33,667 nt of DNA from Treponema sp. GTDB lineage: Bacteria; Spirochaetota; Spirochaetia; Treponematales; Breznakiellaceae. Shown here in pieces: positions 8,010 to 16,048 of the stretch. The stretch is taken from NCBI GenBank assembly GCA_031256445.1, contig JAIRQN010000020.1, forward strand, positions 1 to 33,667, written 5' to 3'. Position 1 is the first letter of the stretch, and each line of letters opens with the position of its first letter. The notes below the pieces were generated by a model that saw only the letters and a program-made list of their open reading frames with translations, did no database searches and had not been told where the DNA came from. The translations under genes were made by a program, and so were the position numbers.

Positions 8010-9197
8010 ATGTTTGATACTCGCATTCTTCTTATTATCGCCTTGATCCTTCTTACGACAAAGGCATTTTCCATTGCCATGAAAAAGATCCATATGCCGC
8101 AGGTAATAGGCGCGCTCATCGCGGGGGTTTTATTGGGACCTGCCGTCTTTAAGCTGGTTGAACCTAACGATACTATTGGAGTAATCGCCGAATTTGGAGT
8201 TATATTCCTGCTTTTTGCCGCCGGATTGGAAACCGACTTCAGGCAGCTGAAAGGAATGTTAAAACCATCGCTTTTAATTTCAGTTCTGGGCGTGGTTGTG
8301 GCATTGGGCGGAGGTTTTGGCCTGGCGCTCCTGTTCAGCAAAACGCTTGGACTTTCGGTCTTTCAGAGTTTCTATATCGGCGTTGTCATCGCGTCAATGT
8401 CAACAAGCATAACAGTGGAAGCTCTCTCAGAAATGGGAAAACTTAAAACAAAAACAGGAACTGCGCTTTTGGGCGCGTCTGTTTTCGATGACATTCTGGT
8501 TATTATGGTACTCGCGGTTACCATGGGCATAGGCTCAAACGGTTTTTCTCTTGTTACTTTGGGAATTATTATTGTAAAAATAATCGTCTTTTTTGCATTC
8601 GCTACCGGAGCGGGTTTTCTTGTTAATAAATTGTTTAATTGGGCTTACGCAAGAATGGGCGAAAAAAGAAGGTTTACGGTCTTTGCAATCGCTTATTGTT
8701 TTCTTATGGCGTATCTTGCCGAACTTTTTGGACTGGCGGATATCACAGGGGCATATATCGCGGGCGTCGCTTTTTGCAGTACGCGATGCGTCGAATTTCT
8801 TGAATCAAAAACACACTGGCTTTCCTATATGTTATTTACTCCCGTATTCCTTGCGAATATTGGCATTCACACATCGTTCAGCGGCATGACAAGCAGTCTG
8901 ATTCTATTCACGCTTTTACTCGTTCTTGTCGCGATATTGTCAAAATTGATGGGCTGCGGTCTTGGCGCAAAGTTCAGCAAATTTACAAACAGGGAAAGTC
9001 TGCAGGTTGGCGCCGGCATGGTAGCCCGCGGCGAAGTTTCAATCATTGTCGCTTCCAAAGGCATAGCATTGGGATATTTAGGCTCCATCATGTACCCAAG
9101 CATTATAGTAGTAGTGCTTGTAACAGTGCTTATTGCGCCATTGATGTTAAAAGCGGCCTATCCCAAAGAGCCAATACAGCCTGTTTCCGGGCAATAA
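8010..9197 (+). CDS. CPA2-family cation:proton antiporter (KefB/GerN-like), membrane domain only
   Basis: The 395-residue polytopic membrane protein has about 11-12 hydrophobic segments. Family-typical stretches include IHMPQVIGALIAGVLLGP, LFAAGLETD, ASMSTSITVEALSEMG and the late AGMVARGEVSIIV. CPA2 members exchange Na+ or K+ for protons. The protein stops after the membrane domain and lacks the cytosolic TrkA-N/RCK module of Kef channels, so it is closer in layout to GerN/NapA-type antiporters. It begins 76 bp after the permease with an AAGGAG site and may be read through from that operon, but no functional link to sugar uptake is evident. Confidence 0.9.
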   Translation: MFDTRILLIIALILLTTKAFSIAMKKIHMPQVIGALIAGVLLGPAVFKLVEPNDTIGVIAEFGVIFLLFAAGLETDFRQLKGMLKPSLLISVLGVVVALGGGFGLALLFSKTLGLSVFQSFYIGVVIASMSTSITVEALSEMGKLKTKTGTALLGASVFDDILVIMVLAVTMGIGSNGFSLVTLGIIIVKIIVFFAFATGAGFLVNKLFNWAYARMGEKRRFTVFAIAYCFLMAYLAELFGLADITGAYIAGVAFCSTRCVEFLESKTHWLSYMLFTPVFLANIGIHTSFSGMTSSLILFTLLLVLVAILSKLMGCGLGAKFSKFTNRESLQVGAGMVARGEVSIIVASKGIALGYLGSIMYPSIIVVVLVTVLIAPLMLKAAYPKEPIQPVSGQ

Positions 9198-9278
9198 GAC
9201 GGGAATGTGTTACAAGCGATCAATTCGGTAAATTATTAAGAGAAACAACCTCATCAATATTTATCAATTCAGAGCATT

Positions 9279-9361
9279 TACCGGCGATGAGACTTGAACT
9301 CATACACACTCGCGTGCGGCAGATTTTGAGTCTGCTGCGTCTGCCATTCCGCCACGCCGGC
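9279..9361 (-). tRNA. tRNA-Leu (anticodon CAA)
   Basis: Read on the minus strand, an 83-nt tRNA folds with acceptor arm GCCGGCG/CGCCGGT (the first pair is G-U) and discriminator A. The D arm contains GGAATGGCAGACGC, the anticodon stem is GCAGA/TCTGC around loop CTCAAAA (anticodon CAA), and there is a long class II variable arm and a T arm with GTTCAAGTC. The CCA end is not encoded. It decodes UUG. It lies 16 bp downstream of yjbQ with its own promoter. Confidence 0.93.
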
Positions 9362-9371
9362 ATGAAAAATT

Positions 9372-9401
9372 ATTATACTATTCTCCGATAATCTTAATCA
9401 A
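9372..9401 (-). promoter_or_regulatory. Promoter of tRNA-Leu, overlapping the 3' end of yjbQ
   Basis: On the minus strand, -35 TTGATT (9396-9401), an 18-bp spacer and a perfect -10 TATAAT (9372-9377) precede the tRNA. Transcription would start near 9365, a few bases before the mature 5' end. The -35 box is inside the last codons of yjbQ. Confidence 0.6.
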
Positions 9402-9794
9402 TAGCCGCTTTTTTCGCTGCCCGTCAAACTCACCGTAAAAAATCTGCTCCCATGGGCCAAAGTGCAGCTTGCCGCCGGTTACGGCGATTACCGCTTCACG
9501 GCCCATAATTTGCCGTTTCATGTGGGCATCGGCGTTTATTTCGCCGGTATTGTGGCGGTAAAACGCAACTGGCTCATGAGGAGCGAGTTTTTCCAGCCAG
9601 ACATCAAAATCGTGATGCAGGCCGGATTCATCGTCATTGACAAACACGCTGGCGGTAATATGCATGGCGTTCACCAGGCATAATCCTTCCTGAATGCCTG
9701 ATTCACGAAGCAGAGATTCCACTTCTGCGGTAATATTGATAAACTCTCTGGGCTTTTTGGTGTTCACCCACAATTCTTTGGTAAAAGATTTCAT
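9378..9794 (-). CDS. yjbQ: YjbQ/UPF0047 family protein
   Basis: The 138-residue protein matches the YjbQ family in length and motifs: [28 protein letters not shown] at about 37-64, with conserved His and Asp residues, then [21 protein letters not shown] and the near-terminal [13 protein letters not shown]. Family members have been reported with weak thiamine-phosphate synthase activity; the physiological role is unsettled. The ATG at 9794 has no Shine-Dalgarno, and a TAAAAT lies 5 nt upstream of it, so this start too may be used on a very short leader. Confidence 0.92.
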   Translation of the reverse strand: MKSFTKELWVNTKKPREFINITAEVESLLRESGIQEGLCLVNAMHITASVFVNDDESGLHHDFDVWLEKLAPHEPVAFYRHNTGEINADAHMKRQIMGREAVIAVTGGKLHFGPWEQIFYGEFDGQRKKRLLIKIIGE

Positions 9795-9917
9795 AATTCA
9801 TTTTACAATATGTTATTAAATTTTGCATACTCACGTTTCCAGCGTATTTACAGGAATTACATATAAATCACGATAAATATCACCAAAAAATGCTGTACAG
9901 GCGGGATAATGTATTTC

Positions 9918-9949
9918 TTGACATTAGCTCCAAATCAGGGCAATATATA
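9918..9949 (+). promoter_or_regulatory. Possible promoter of the EF-G-like gene
   Basis: A perfect TTGACA is at 9918-9923. The matching -10 is poor: CAATAT at 17-bp spacing, or TATATA at 20-bp spacing (9944-9949). The AT-rich leader then runs to the AAGGAG site and the GTG at 9976. Only the -35 is convincing. Confidence 0.35.
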
Positions 9950-9975
9950 GGGAATAATATTCTAAGGAGCTTTTT

Positions 9976-12057
9976 GTGAGCTATTCAACAGACAATATTA
10001 GAAATATCGCCATTGCCGGTCATGGACAGACAGGTAAAACCACCCTTTTTGAGCGCTTACTCTTTACAGGAGGCGCAATTCAAAGGGCGGAAACCCTGGA
10101 ATCCGGGAAAACTACCAGCGACTACAGTCAGGAAGAAATAGAGCGGAAAATTTCAATACATGCGGCTTTGGGACATATCGAAAAAAACGGTACAAAGATC
10201 AATTTTTTTGATACTCCCGGTTCTTCAGACTTTACAGGCAATGTTATTCTGAGCTTCCGCGCGGCGGAATTCGCGCTTTTGGCGGTTGACGGAAAATCCG
10301 GCGTTCAGATAGAAACTGTCAAGCTCTGGCGGAACCTGGATACAAGCGGAAAGCCAAGAGGCGTTTTCATTACCAAGCTGGATAATGATCAGGCCGATTT
10401 TAACAGGACTTTGGCTGATATAAAAGAAAAATTTAAAGTGGAACCGGCTGCCATTACGCTGCCCATGGGCACAGGCGGCAGTCTTAAAGGCGTAATTGAT
10501 GTTCTGCATGAAAAAGCATATACGATACAGGGCGATGCCCCGGAAAAAGAAGAGGCAATTCCAGCCGAATTAAAAGACGCTGTTGCCTCCGCTCGTGAAA
10601 AATTGATGGAAGCCGCCGCCGAGGGCGATGACAACCTGATGGAAAAATTTATCGAAAACGGCTCCCTTTCCCCCGAAGAAATAAAAACCGGTCTTGTTAA
10701 AGCGCTTGCCGAAAATAAAATCGTACCGGCTTTCGCTGGCTCCCCGCTTAACAATTGCGGCATAATTCCGTTAATCGACTTTATCATAGACGCGGCGCCC
10801 AACCCGCGCACGGCTAAAGATACAATGATTGACGGAGAAGGCAAAGAGACGCAAATTTCTTTCGATCCGGATAAGCCGATGTCCGCGCTGGTAATAAAAA
10901 CGACATACGATCAGTTTTCGGGAAAACTGTCATGGATAAAGGTTATTACCGGCAAACTTACAGCGGATTCAGAGGCGGTTAATATTTCAGAAAACAAAAA
11001 GGAAAGGGTCAGCAAACTGTACACCTGCCAGGGTAAAAAACTGGAAGAAGTAAAAGAACTGTTCGCGGGCGATGCGGGCATTATTACAAAATCAGCCACT
11101 CTGAAAACAAATGATACATTGGCTGTAATAGATACCGGCAGCAGCTTTATGCCGCTGCGCCTGCCTGAGCCGGTTCACTCTGTGGCGGTAAACGCGGTTG
11201 CGAAAAAAGATGATGACAAACTCGGCGAATTTCTTGTACGCGCGGCGGAAGAAGATAAAACATTCCGCTTCCATTACAATGGCGAGACAAAGGAATCGGT
11301 AATTTCCGGCATGGGCGAACTGCAGATTAATATTATACTGGATAAAATAAAAAACAATCAGAAGATCGAAGTTGAAACCCGCATTCCCAAGATTGCCTAC
11401 CGCGAAACCATCACAAAGAAATCCGGCGCCGAATATACGCATAAAAAACAGACAGGCGGTCATGGACAGTATGGAAAGGTAGTGATAGAAATCGCGCCTC
11501 TTGCGCGCGGCGAAGGATACCAGTTTATTAACGCCATCTTCGGCGGGGCAATTCCAAAGAACTACATTCCCGGCGTTGAAAAGGGCATTATCGAAGGAAT
11601 GGTGCACGGCTCCATGGCGAGTTATCCCGTAGTTGACGTAGAAGTAAAAATCGTGGACGGTAAATTCCATCCGGTAGATTCAAATGAGCTCTCGTTCAAG
11701 CTCGCCGCGCGCAACGCCTTCCGCGAAGCCATGAAGCAGGCAAACCCGACATTGCTTGAACCTATCATGAACCTTACTGTCTTTATCGAAGAAAAATACC
11801 TTGGCGATGTAATGAGCGACCTGTCCGGGAAACGAGGAAAGATACTCGGGCAGGATTCGGCAGGCGGCATCGCGGAAGTACGCGCCGAGGTTCCGATGTC
11901 GGAACTGCTTCGCTACTCGATTGACCTGCGCTCAATTACTTCGGGAACCGGCTCTTTCAATGTTGACTTCAGTCATTACGCGCCAATATCCGGCCGCATA
12001 GCCGACGATGTTATCAAAGCGCGCGCGGAGTTCAAGATTCAGGAAGCTGACGAATAG
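9976..12057 (+). CDS. Elongation factor G-like GTPase (non-canonical EF-G paralogue)
   Basis: The 693-residue protein has the full EF-G layout: a G domain with P-loop GHGQTGKT (15-22) and DTPG (79-82), then domains II-V including HKKQTGGHGQYGKVVIE in domain IV and YLGDVMSDLSGKRGKI in domain V. Canonical translocases carry AHIDAGKT in G1 and NKMD in G4; here G1 is GHGQTGKT and G4 reads TKLD (133-136). It therefore belongs to the divergent EF-G-like group that coexists with a genuine FusA, not the housekeeping translocase. Spirochaetes are known to divide translocation and ribosome recycling between EF-G paralogues, but whether this protein does either is unknown. It starts at a GTG after AAGGAG and is monocistronic, followed by a family-1 element. 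Confidence 0.93.
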   Translation: MSYSTDNIRNIAIAGHGQTGKTTLFERLLFTGGAIQRAETLESGKTTSDYSQEEIERKISIHAALGHIEKNGTKINFFDTPGSSDFTGNVILSFRAAEFALLAVDGKSGVQIETVKLWRNLDTSGKPRGVFITKLDNDQADFNRTLADIKEKFKVEPAAITLPMGTGGSLKGVIDVLHEKAYTIQGDAPEKEEAIPAELKDAVASAREKLMEAAAEGDDNLMEKFIENGSLSPEEIKTGLVKALAENKIVPAFAGSPLNNCGIIPLIDFIIDAAPNPRTAKDTMIDGEGKETQISFDPDKPMSALVIKTTYDQFSGKLSWIKVITGKLTADSEAVNISENKKERVSKLYTCQGKKLEEVKELFAGDAGIITKSATLKTNDTLAVIDTGSSFMPLRLPEPVHSVAVNAVAKKDDDKLGEFLVRAAEEDKTFRFHYNGETKESVISGMGELQINIILDKIKNNQKIEVETRIPKIAYRETITKKSGAEYTHKKQTGGHGQYGKVVIEIAPLARGEGYQFINAIFGGAIPKNYIPGVEKGIIEGMVHGSMASYPVVDVEVKIVDGKFHPVDSNELSFKLAARNAFREAMKQANPTLLEPIMNLTVFIEEKYLGDVMSDLSGKRGKILGQDSAGGIAEVRAEVPMSELLRYSIDLRSITSGTGSFNVDFSHYAPISGRIADDVIKARAEFKIQEADE

Positions 12058-12074
12058 CGGATAGTTCGTTAATT

Positions 12075-12145
12075 GGACTTGTTCGATAACTGCGAACCTT
12101 CGGTTCGATGTCAGTTGTCTCACAAGTCCTGCATTTTTTCAGGCT
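12075..12145 (+). mobile_element. Family-1 palindromic element, copy B (partial)
   Basis: Hairpin H1 occupies 12075-12129, with GGACTTG/CAAGTCC outer arms and CGAACCTTCGGTTCG at 12093-12107. It is followed by TGCATTTTTTCAGGCT, also present in copy A. The rest of H2 and the CAACTCT right end are missing or unrecognisable. It sits 18 bp after the EF-G-like stop and before the phosphoesterase gene. It lacks a T-run, so I do not call it a terminator, although the hairpin could protect the 3' end of the upstream mRNA. Confidence 0.75.
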
Positions 12146-12224
12146 TTCCAAAGCTTGAGTTTTGGGAAAAATTTAATTTCTCCGGGTTTTAAAAAGGCTG
12201 AAACTCCGGGAAGCGGGTAAAAAT

Positions 12225-12908
12225 TTGAAAATAGCCGTGATCAGCGATATTCATCAATCCGCATACTGGAGAAAAATAATAGATCTGAAAGATGAATATG
12301 AAAAGATCATTTTTCTTGGCGATGAGTTTGACTACTGGAGAAACAGGTGGCCTTTCCAGATGAACAACGCTCTTAACATAATTACTTTTAAAAAAAGCAT
12401 TCCGGAGAAAATTGATCTATGCTGGTCCAATCATGCGATAAGTTATTACCTGGACGAAAGATGCAGCGGTTTTCAGTATGTGCATGCCGCGGAAATAAGG
12501 GATTTTTATTACAAATACAGGGATCTGTACAATGTCGTATATATTTACGATAATTGGATTTTTTCGCATGGCGGAGTTTCCAAAAAATGGATGCACAGGT
12601 GCGGAATTACAAATTTGGATGAAATAAATCTATTATTCAGGGAGAGGCCGGATTTTTTCAGGTGGGTTGGACCTGATTCTTACGGGAACAACGCAAATGA
12701 AGGTCCGCTCTGGATTCGTCCGGGAGCGCTGATTAACAATTGCGTAAATGATTACAATCAAATAACCGGTCATACAGAGAGCACAGAACCTCAAATAGCA
12801 AAAAAAAACAACCTGATATTCGTTTTCTGCGATACCGAAGAACATAATTACCTTACCGTTCTGGATACGCAAACCAATTCTGTTGAATTTGTTTATCTGG
12901 AAGATTAA
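12225..12908 (+). CDS. Calcineurin-like metallophosphoesterase
   Basis: The 227-residue protein shows the metal-binding motif series of the calcineurin-like superfamily: D8-x-H10, GDEFD (32-36), an altered third motif SNH (68-70; usually GNH), SHGG (114-117) and GHT (182-184). It therefore probably hydrolyses a phosphomonoester or phosphodiester with a two-metal centre. The substrate cannot be read from the sequence. It starts at a TTG with a weak upstream GGGAAG. It is convergent with the RNase H and RNA ligase genes, ending 9 bp from the RNase H stop. An RNA-end-healing role beside a ligase is conceivable but unproven. Confidence 0.8.
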   Translation: MKIAVISDIHQSAYWRKIIDLKDEYEKIIFLGDEFDYWRNRWPFQMNNALNIITFKKSIPEKIDLCWSNHAISYYLDERCSGFQYVHAAEIRDFYYKYRDLYNVVYIYDNWIFSHGGVSKKWMHRCGITNLDEINLLFRERPDFFRWVGPDSYGNNANEGPLWIRPGALINNCVNDYNQITGHTESTEPQIAKKNNLIFVFCDTEEHNYLTVLDTQTNSVEFVYLED

Positions 12909-12916
12909 TAATTCCG

Positions 12917-13315
12917 TTACCTGCACAACGCGTCAGCGCGTTTCATAAATTCGTTGGAAAGCCGTTTTTCCCATTTAATGGAGAAACTGACAGGCGCGGG
13001 GTTTTCCTTAAATTCTTTTAACAGCGTCTGAATTCCGCGTATATTGGGATTTTTTGTTACATTGGCGATATTGCCGTTAATCTTCGCTATTATCGCCTGA
13101 GAATCGGTTGTCAGAATGTAATTGCCGGGATGCCCGCCGGCGTATTGAATTGCGCGTAATATGCCCTCTGATTCCGTATCATCATTGCTGGTGGAGGCGC
13201 AGATACCGAATGTGCCGGATTTTTCATGAATTATTTTCTTGTCCTTTACGACAACAAAGGCCCATTTTTCAGGGCCGCCGTCTGTGTAAATGTAAACGTA
13301 TTTTCCGGAAGGCAT
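12917..13315 (-). CDS. RNase HI-like ribonuclease H-fold protein
   Basis: The 132-residue protein has the four acidic residues of the RNase H catalytic centre: D12 in YTDGG, E50 in ESEGILRAI, D71 in TTDSQ and D128 in KRADAL. These nucleases cut the RNA strand of RNA-DNA hybrids. It is shorter than E. coli RNase HI (155 aa), lacks the basic protrusion, and has no obvious active-site His before the last Asp. The start follows GGAGG with 6-nt spacing. It lies 24 bp downstream of the RNA ligase gene on the same strand, so the two are probably co-transcribed. Confidence 0.8.
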   Translation of the reverse strand: MPSGKYVYIYTDGGPEKWAFVVVKDKKIIHEKSGTFGICASTSNDDTESEGILRAIQYAGGHPGNYILTTDSQAIIAKINGNIANVTKNPNIRGIQTLLKEFKENPAPVSFSIKWEKRLSNEFMKRADALCR

Positions 13316-13339
13316 TTAATCCTCCGCTTGAACGATTTG

Positions 13340-14572
13340 CTAAAACTTAACGTTTTCCAGCGCGGGAAGCCAGAAATTCCGCAATTCCTTATAATCAATT
13401 TTATTGTAGAGAATCTCAGGATCCGCGTTTTCCTTGATTGCGTCAAACATAAAAGAAGAAAAATTCCTGTACTTTTCCAGAACAAACACCGCATAACGCT
13501 TCTTTGCCTCTTTTGAATCATCCGCGCATTCTTTAAGGCGTTCCTGGTAATACCCAATTCCTTTTTTGCAAAGAGCGTTCACTGCGGCGCGGAATTTTAT
13601 CCATTCGTCTGTAATCTCGTCAGTTCTTGGAACTATCTCCGGCCATGCTACAACCGCGTCATCAATACTGCCCTGCTTGATTGCCAGAAAGAGCCGCTCA
13701 TCGGAAAAATGATCCTCGCCTTTCAGGTAAAATAAACTGCGGTAATGGTCGGTCTTTAATTTTATGCGGTTGAAATTTCCGTCCTGAACAACAACCCCTT
13801 CGCGGTCGTCTGTATCAACAGCCTCGCAATAAGCAAGAACAGAGGTTATATTTTTAAGCTGGTATATCTGGGGAGTAAGAAAAGTCAAACCGAATTTTCT
13901 GGAGACCCATTCAGGAGTATGCTCAAGCCCTTCCGGATCGCGGCATCCAAGCAGAACCATTTTTGTCTCCCTGTACGGAACGATAATTCTGTTATACGGC
14001 GAGATTAACTCAAACATGAAAGTCCAGCCCGCGGGCAGGCGCTTTATTTCCTCCTCGCGACCGCGAAGAGCGTGATCGCGAAGTTTCGCGAAGGTGTAAG
14101 GAGGCTGAATATTTTCATTGGTTTCCGCGGGCAGTAATTCCGGCACTTCAACATTAATGTCAAAGCTGCCGTTGGTTGTCCAAAGATCATTGCCGTCTTC
14201 CTCTTTTAGCAGCTTTAAAAGCGAGCCGTCAAGTTTATCACGGACAAACAGGATGCTGTTCCAGTCAATGGGGTCGGCGCCTTTCTCACCGTAGTTTGAA
14301 AATTTAAAAAAAGGCATCAGGTAAGGTTTTGCAGTGACGGTTCCCGTTTCCGGGTCTTTCTGAATGTTATAAACAGAGCCTCTGCAGCAGCGTACGACCG
14401 GATTGGAAAAATCCGACTCAAACTGGCTATATCTGAACATTACAAGGTTCGGGCGGCTGGGGTGCCGTTTTACCTTGACAGAATAAGGAGGCTTGGCCAG
14501 TTCAGCTTCAAAATCATCCGGATGTTTCAAAATAAAATTTGTCAGGTTATCCCAACTGTCATACTGTCCCAT
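13340..14572 (-). CDS. T4 Rnl1-like ATP-dependent RNA ligase
   Basis: The 410-residue protein has the nucleotidyltransferase motif series: motif I KLDGS with adenylated Lys113 (113-117), an upstream RCCRGSVYN resembling the RG motif of T4 Rnl1, motif III/IIIa FMFELISPYNRIIVPY near 185-200, motif IV EGVVV (258-262) and motif V KLK (271-273), followed by a helical C-terminal domain of about 130 residues. Such enzymes join 3'-OH and 5'-phosphate RNA ends via ligase-AMP and RNA-adenylate intermediates, and typically repair nicked tRNAs. Its own promoter places the transcription start at the ATG. The neighbouring RNase H gene and convergent phosphoesterase suggest an RNA-processing module. No polynucleotide kinase is in the window. 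Confidence 0.85.
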   Translation of the reverse strand: MGQYDSWDNLTNFILKHPDDFEAELAKPPYSVKVKRHPSRPNLVMFRYSQFESDFSNPVVRCCRGSVYNIQKDPETGTVTAKPYLMPFFKFSNYGEKGADPIDWNSILFVRDKLDGSLLKLLKEEDGNDLWTTNGSFDINVEVPELLPAETNENIQPPYTFAKLRDHALRGREEEIKRLPAGWTFMFELISPYNRIIVPYRETKMVLLGCRDPEGLEHTPEWVSRKFGLTFLTPQIYQLKNITSVLAYCEAVDTDDREGVVVQDGNFNRIKLKTDHYRSLFYLKGEDHFSDERLFLAIKQGSIDDAVVAWPEIVPRTDEITDEWIKFRAAVNALCKKGIGYYQERLKECADDSKEAKKRYAVFVLEKYRNFSSFMFDAIKENADPEILYNKIDYKELRNFWLPALENVKF

Positions 14573-14579
14573 AGCCTAC

Positions 14580-14609
14580 AGTATAATATACTTTCCAAAA
14601 AAAGTTCAA
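14580..14609 (-). promoter_or_regulatory. Promoter of the RNA ligase gene
   Basis: On the minus strand, -35 TTGAAC (14604-14609), an 18-bp spacer and -10 TATACT (14580-14585) lie between the citrate synthase stop and the ligase ATG at 14572. The predicted transcription start, about 7 nt past the -10, coincides with the ATG, and there is no good Shine-Dalgarno. This suggests a leaderless ligase mRNA independent of the upstream genes. Confidence 0.5.
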
Positions 14610-15989
14610 TTACAGATGAAAAATTTTCTTTAACCAGGTTAATATGCCTTCCTTTCGTTTATCAATACTCAAATACTCAATACGGGGCTGTACGCACTTG
14701 TATGCGGGACGTATAATACGGCCTCCGGTGGTTATTTCTTCCAGACGGTGGGCGCACCAGCCGGCAATTCGGCTTATGGCGAATATTGGGGTGTTAAGAT
14801 CGGCGGGGATTCCAAGCATTTTATATACAAAACCGGAATAGAAATCGACATTTGTACAGATTTCCTTGTCCGATCCTTTAATTTTTTTAAAAACTTCCGG
14901 CACAAGCCGTTCTATCAGGCGGTAAAGGTCAAATTCCTTCATCAGGCCTTTTTCATCGGCAAGCGCTTCAGCTTTGTCGCGTAATAAAACCGCGCGCGGA
15001 TCTGATACTGTATAAACGGCATGCCCCTGGCCGTAAATCAGCCCTGTGCCGTCATACGCCTCGCCCTGGAGTATTTTTACAAGATAGTTCGAGACTTCTT
15101 CCTTGCTCTCCCAGTTTTTGATATTACGCATAATATCATCCATCATGCCCATAACCTTGGCATTCGCTCCGCCGTGCTTGAAGCCTTTAAGCGAACCGAG
15201 CCCTGCGGCGATGGTGGAATATGTGTCGGTATCGGCGGAAGAAACAACATGGACGGCAAATGTAGAGTTATTGCCGCCGCCGTGTTCCGCGTGAAGCACA
15301 AGGGCCAAATCCAGAAGCTGGGCTTCATAATGGGTATATTTCTGATCCGGCCTGATGAGCGAAAGCAAAGTTTCCGCGCTGGAAGCTGTCGGTTCGATTG
15401 GGTGGATTACAAGGCTCTCATGATCAAAATAGTGTTTTTTGGACATGTATGAATAAGCGGTAATAGTCGGCAAACGCGCGATAAGCTCAATACACTGGCG
15501 CACCACATTTTCAGGAGACTGGTTTTCAGGATCTTCATCAAAAGCATACAGGGCAAGAACTGAAGATGTCAGTTTGTTCATTATGTCGGGAGAAGGTATT
15601 CTCATTATTACATCTTCAGCGAAATTTTTGGGGAGCGCTCTGTTGCGGCCGATTAACTCGGTAAATTCCGCAAGCTGTTTTGCGTCCGGAAGCCTGCCGA
15701 ACAAAAGAAGGTAGATCGTTTCTTCAAAACAGAACCGGTCATCTTTCGCGGCTGATGCCGCAATATCTTCTATATCGATTCCCCTGTAATAGAGTTTACC
15801 GGGAACGGCGACTTTTTCGCCCTCATCCACAATATAGCCGTGAACTTCGCCTACGCGCGTAAGACCGACAAGCACGCCGGTGCCGTCCGCGTTACGCAGC
15901 CCGCGCTTTACATTGTACTTGCCGTACAATTCGCTGTTTATGTAATTTTCATCGGTAATTTCACTTAACTGGCTTTTAATATTTTCCAT
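14610..15989 (-). CDS. gltA: Citrate synthase
   Basis: The 459-residue protein condenses oxaloacetate and acetyl-CoA. Catalytic motifs are present: LHAEHGGGNNS (His233/His236), GQGHAVY with His323, and VDFYSG with Asp382. The start is set at 15989 (MENIKSQL) because AAGGAG sits 5 nt upstream; the longer frame to 16052 only translates a family-2 palindrome. The gene lies 60 bp downstream of an acyl-CoA synthetase on the same strand. No aconitase or isocitrate dehydrogenase is in the window, so it may serve glutamate synthesis through a partial TCA branch. It has the longer N-terminal region seen in the Firmicutes/Bacteroidetes-type enzyme. Confidence 0.93.
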   Translation of the reverse strand: MENIKSQLSEITDENYINSELYGKYNVKRGLRNADGTGVLVGLTRVGEVHGYIVDEGEKVAVPGKLYYRGIDIEDIAASAAKDDRFCFEETIYLLLFGRLPDAKQLAEFTELIGRNRALPKNFAEDVIMRIPSPDIMNKLTSSVLALYAFDEDPENQSPENVVRQCIELIARLPTITAYSYMSKKHYFDHESLVIHPIEPTASSAETLLSLIRPDQKYTHYEAQLLDLALVLHAEHGGGNNSTFAVHVVSSADTDTYSTIAAGLGSLKGFKHGGANAKVMGMMDDIMRNIKNWESKEEVSNYLVKILQGEAYDGTGLIYGQGHAVYTVSDPRAVLLRDKAEALADEKGLMKEFDLYRLIERLVPEVFKKIKGSDKEICTNVDFYSGFVYKMLGIPADLNTPIFAISRIAGWCAHRLEEITTGGRIIRPAYKCVQPRIEYLSIDKRKEGILTWLKKIFHL

Positions 15990-16006
15990 GTTTTTCTCCT
16001 TGCTAT

Positions 16007-16047
16007 GGCGGTGTCCGAAAAGTTGGAAAACTTCTTCGGACAGCCCC
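16007..16047 (-). repeat. Family-2 REP-like palindrome, copy 2
   Basis: The 41-bp unit (plus strand GGCGGT...CAGCCCC) has stem arms GTCCGAA-AAGTT and AACTTCTTCGGAC. It lies 1 nt past the acyl-CoA synthetase stop and just upstream of the citrate synthase ribosome binding site, in the opposite orientation to its upstream gene compared with copies 1 and 3. Confidence 0.8.
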
Positions 16048-16048
16048 A

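Noticed and set aside
11092-11670. 192-codon minus-strand ORF within the EF-G-like gene
   Set aside because: It is an antisense shadow of a well-supported gene, with no start signal and no recognisable domain.
12075-12129. Hairpin H1 of copy B as an intrinsic terminator for the EF-G-like gene
   Set aside because: The stem is long but no U-run follows, and the same hairpin occurs inside a gene and before genes.
12225-12908. Phosphoesterase as a diadenosine tetraphosphatase or Pnkp-type phosphatase domain
   Set aside because: Only the general metal-binding motifs are visible, and the altered third motif does not point to either subgroup.
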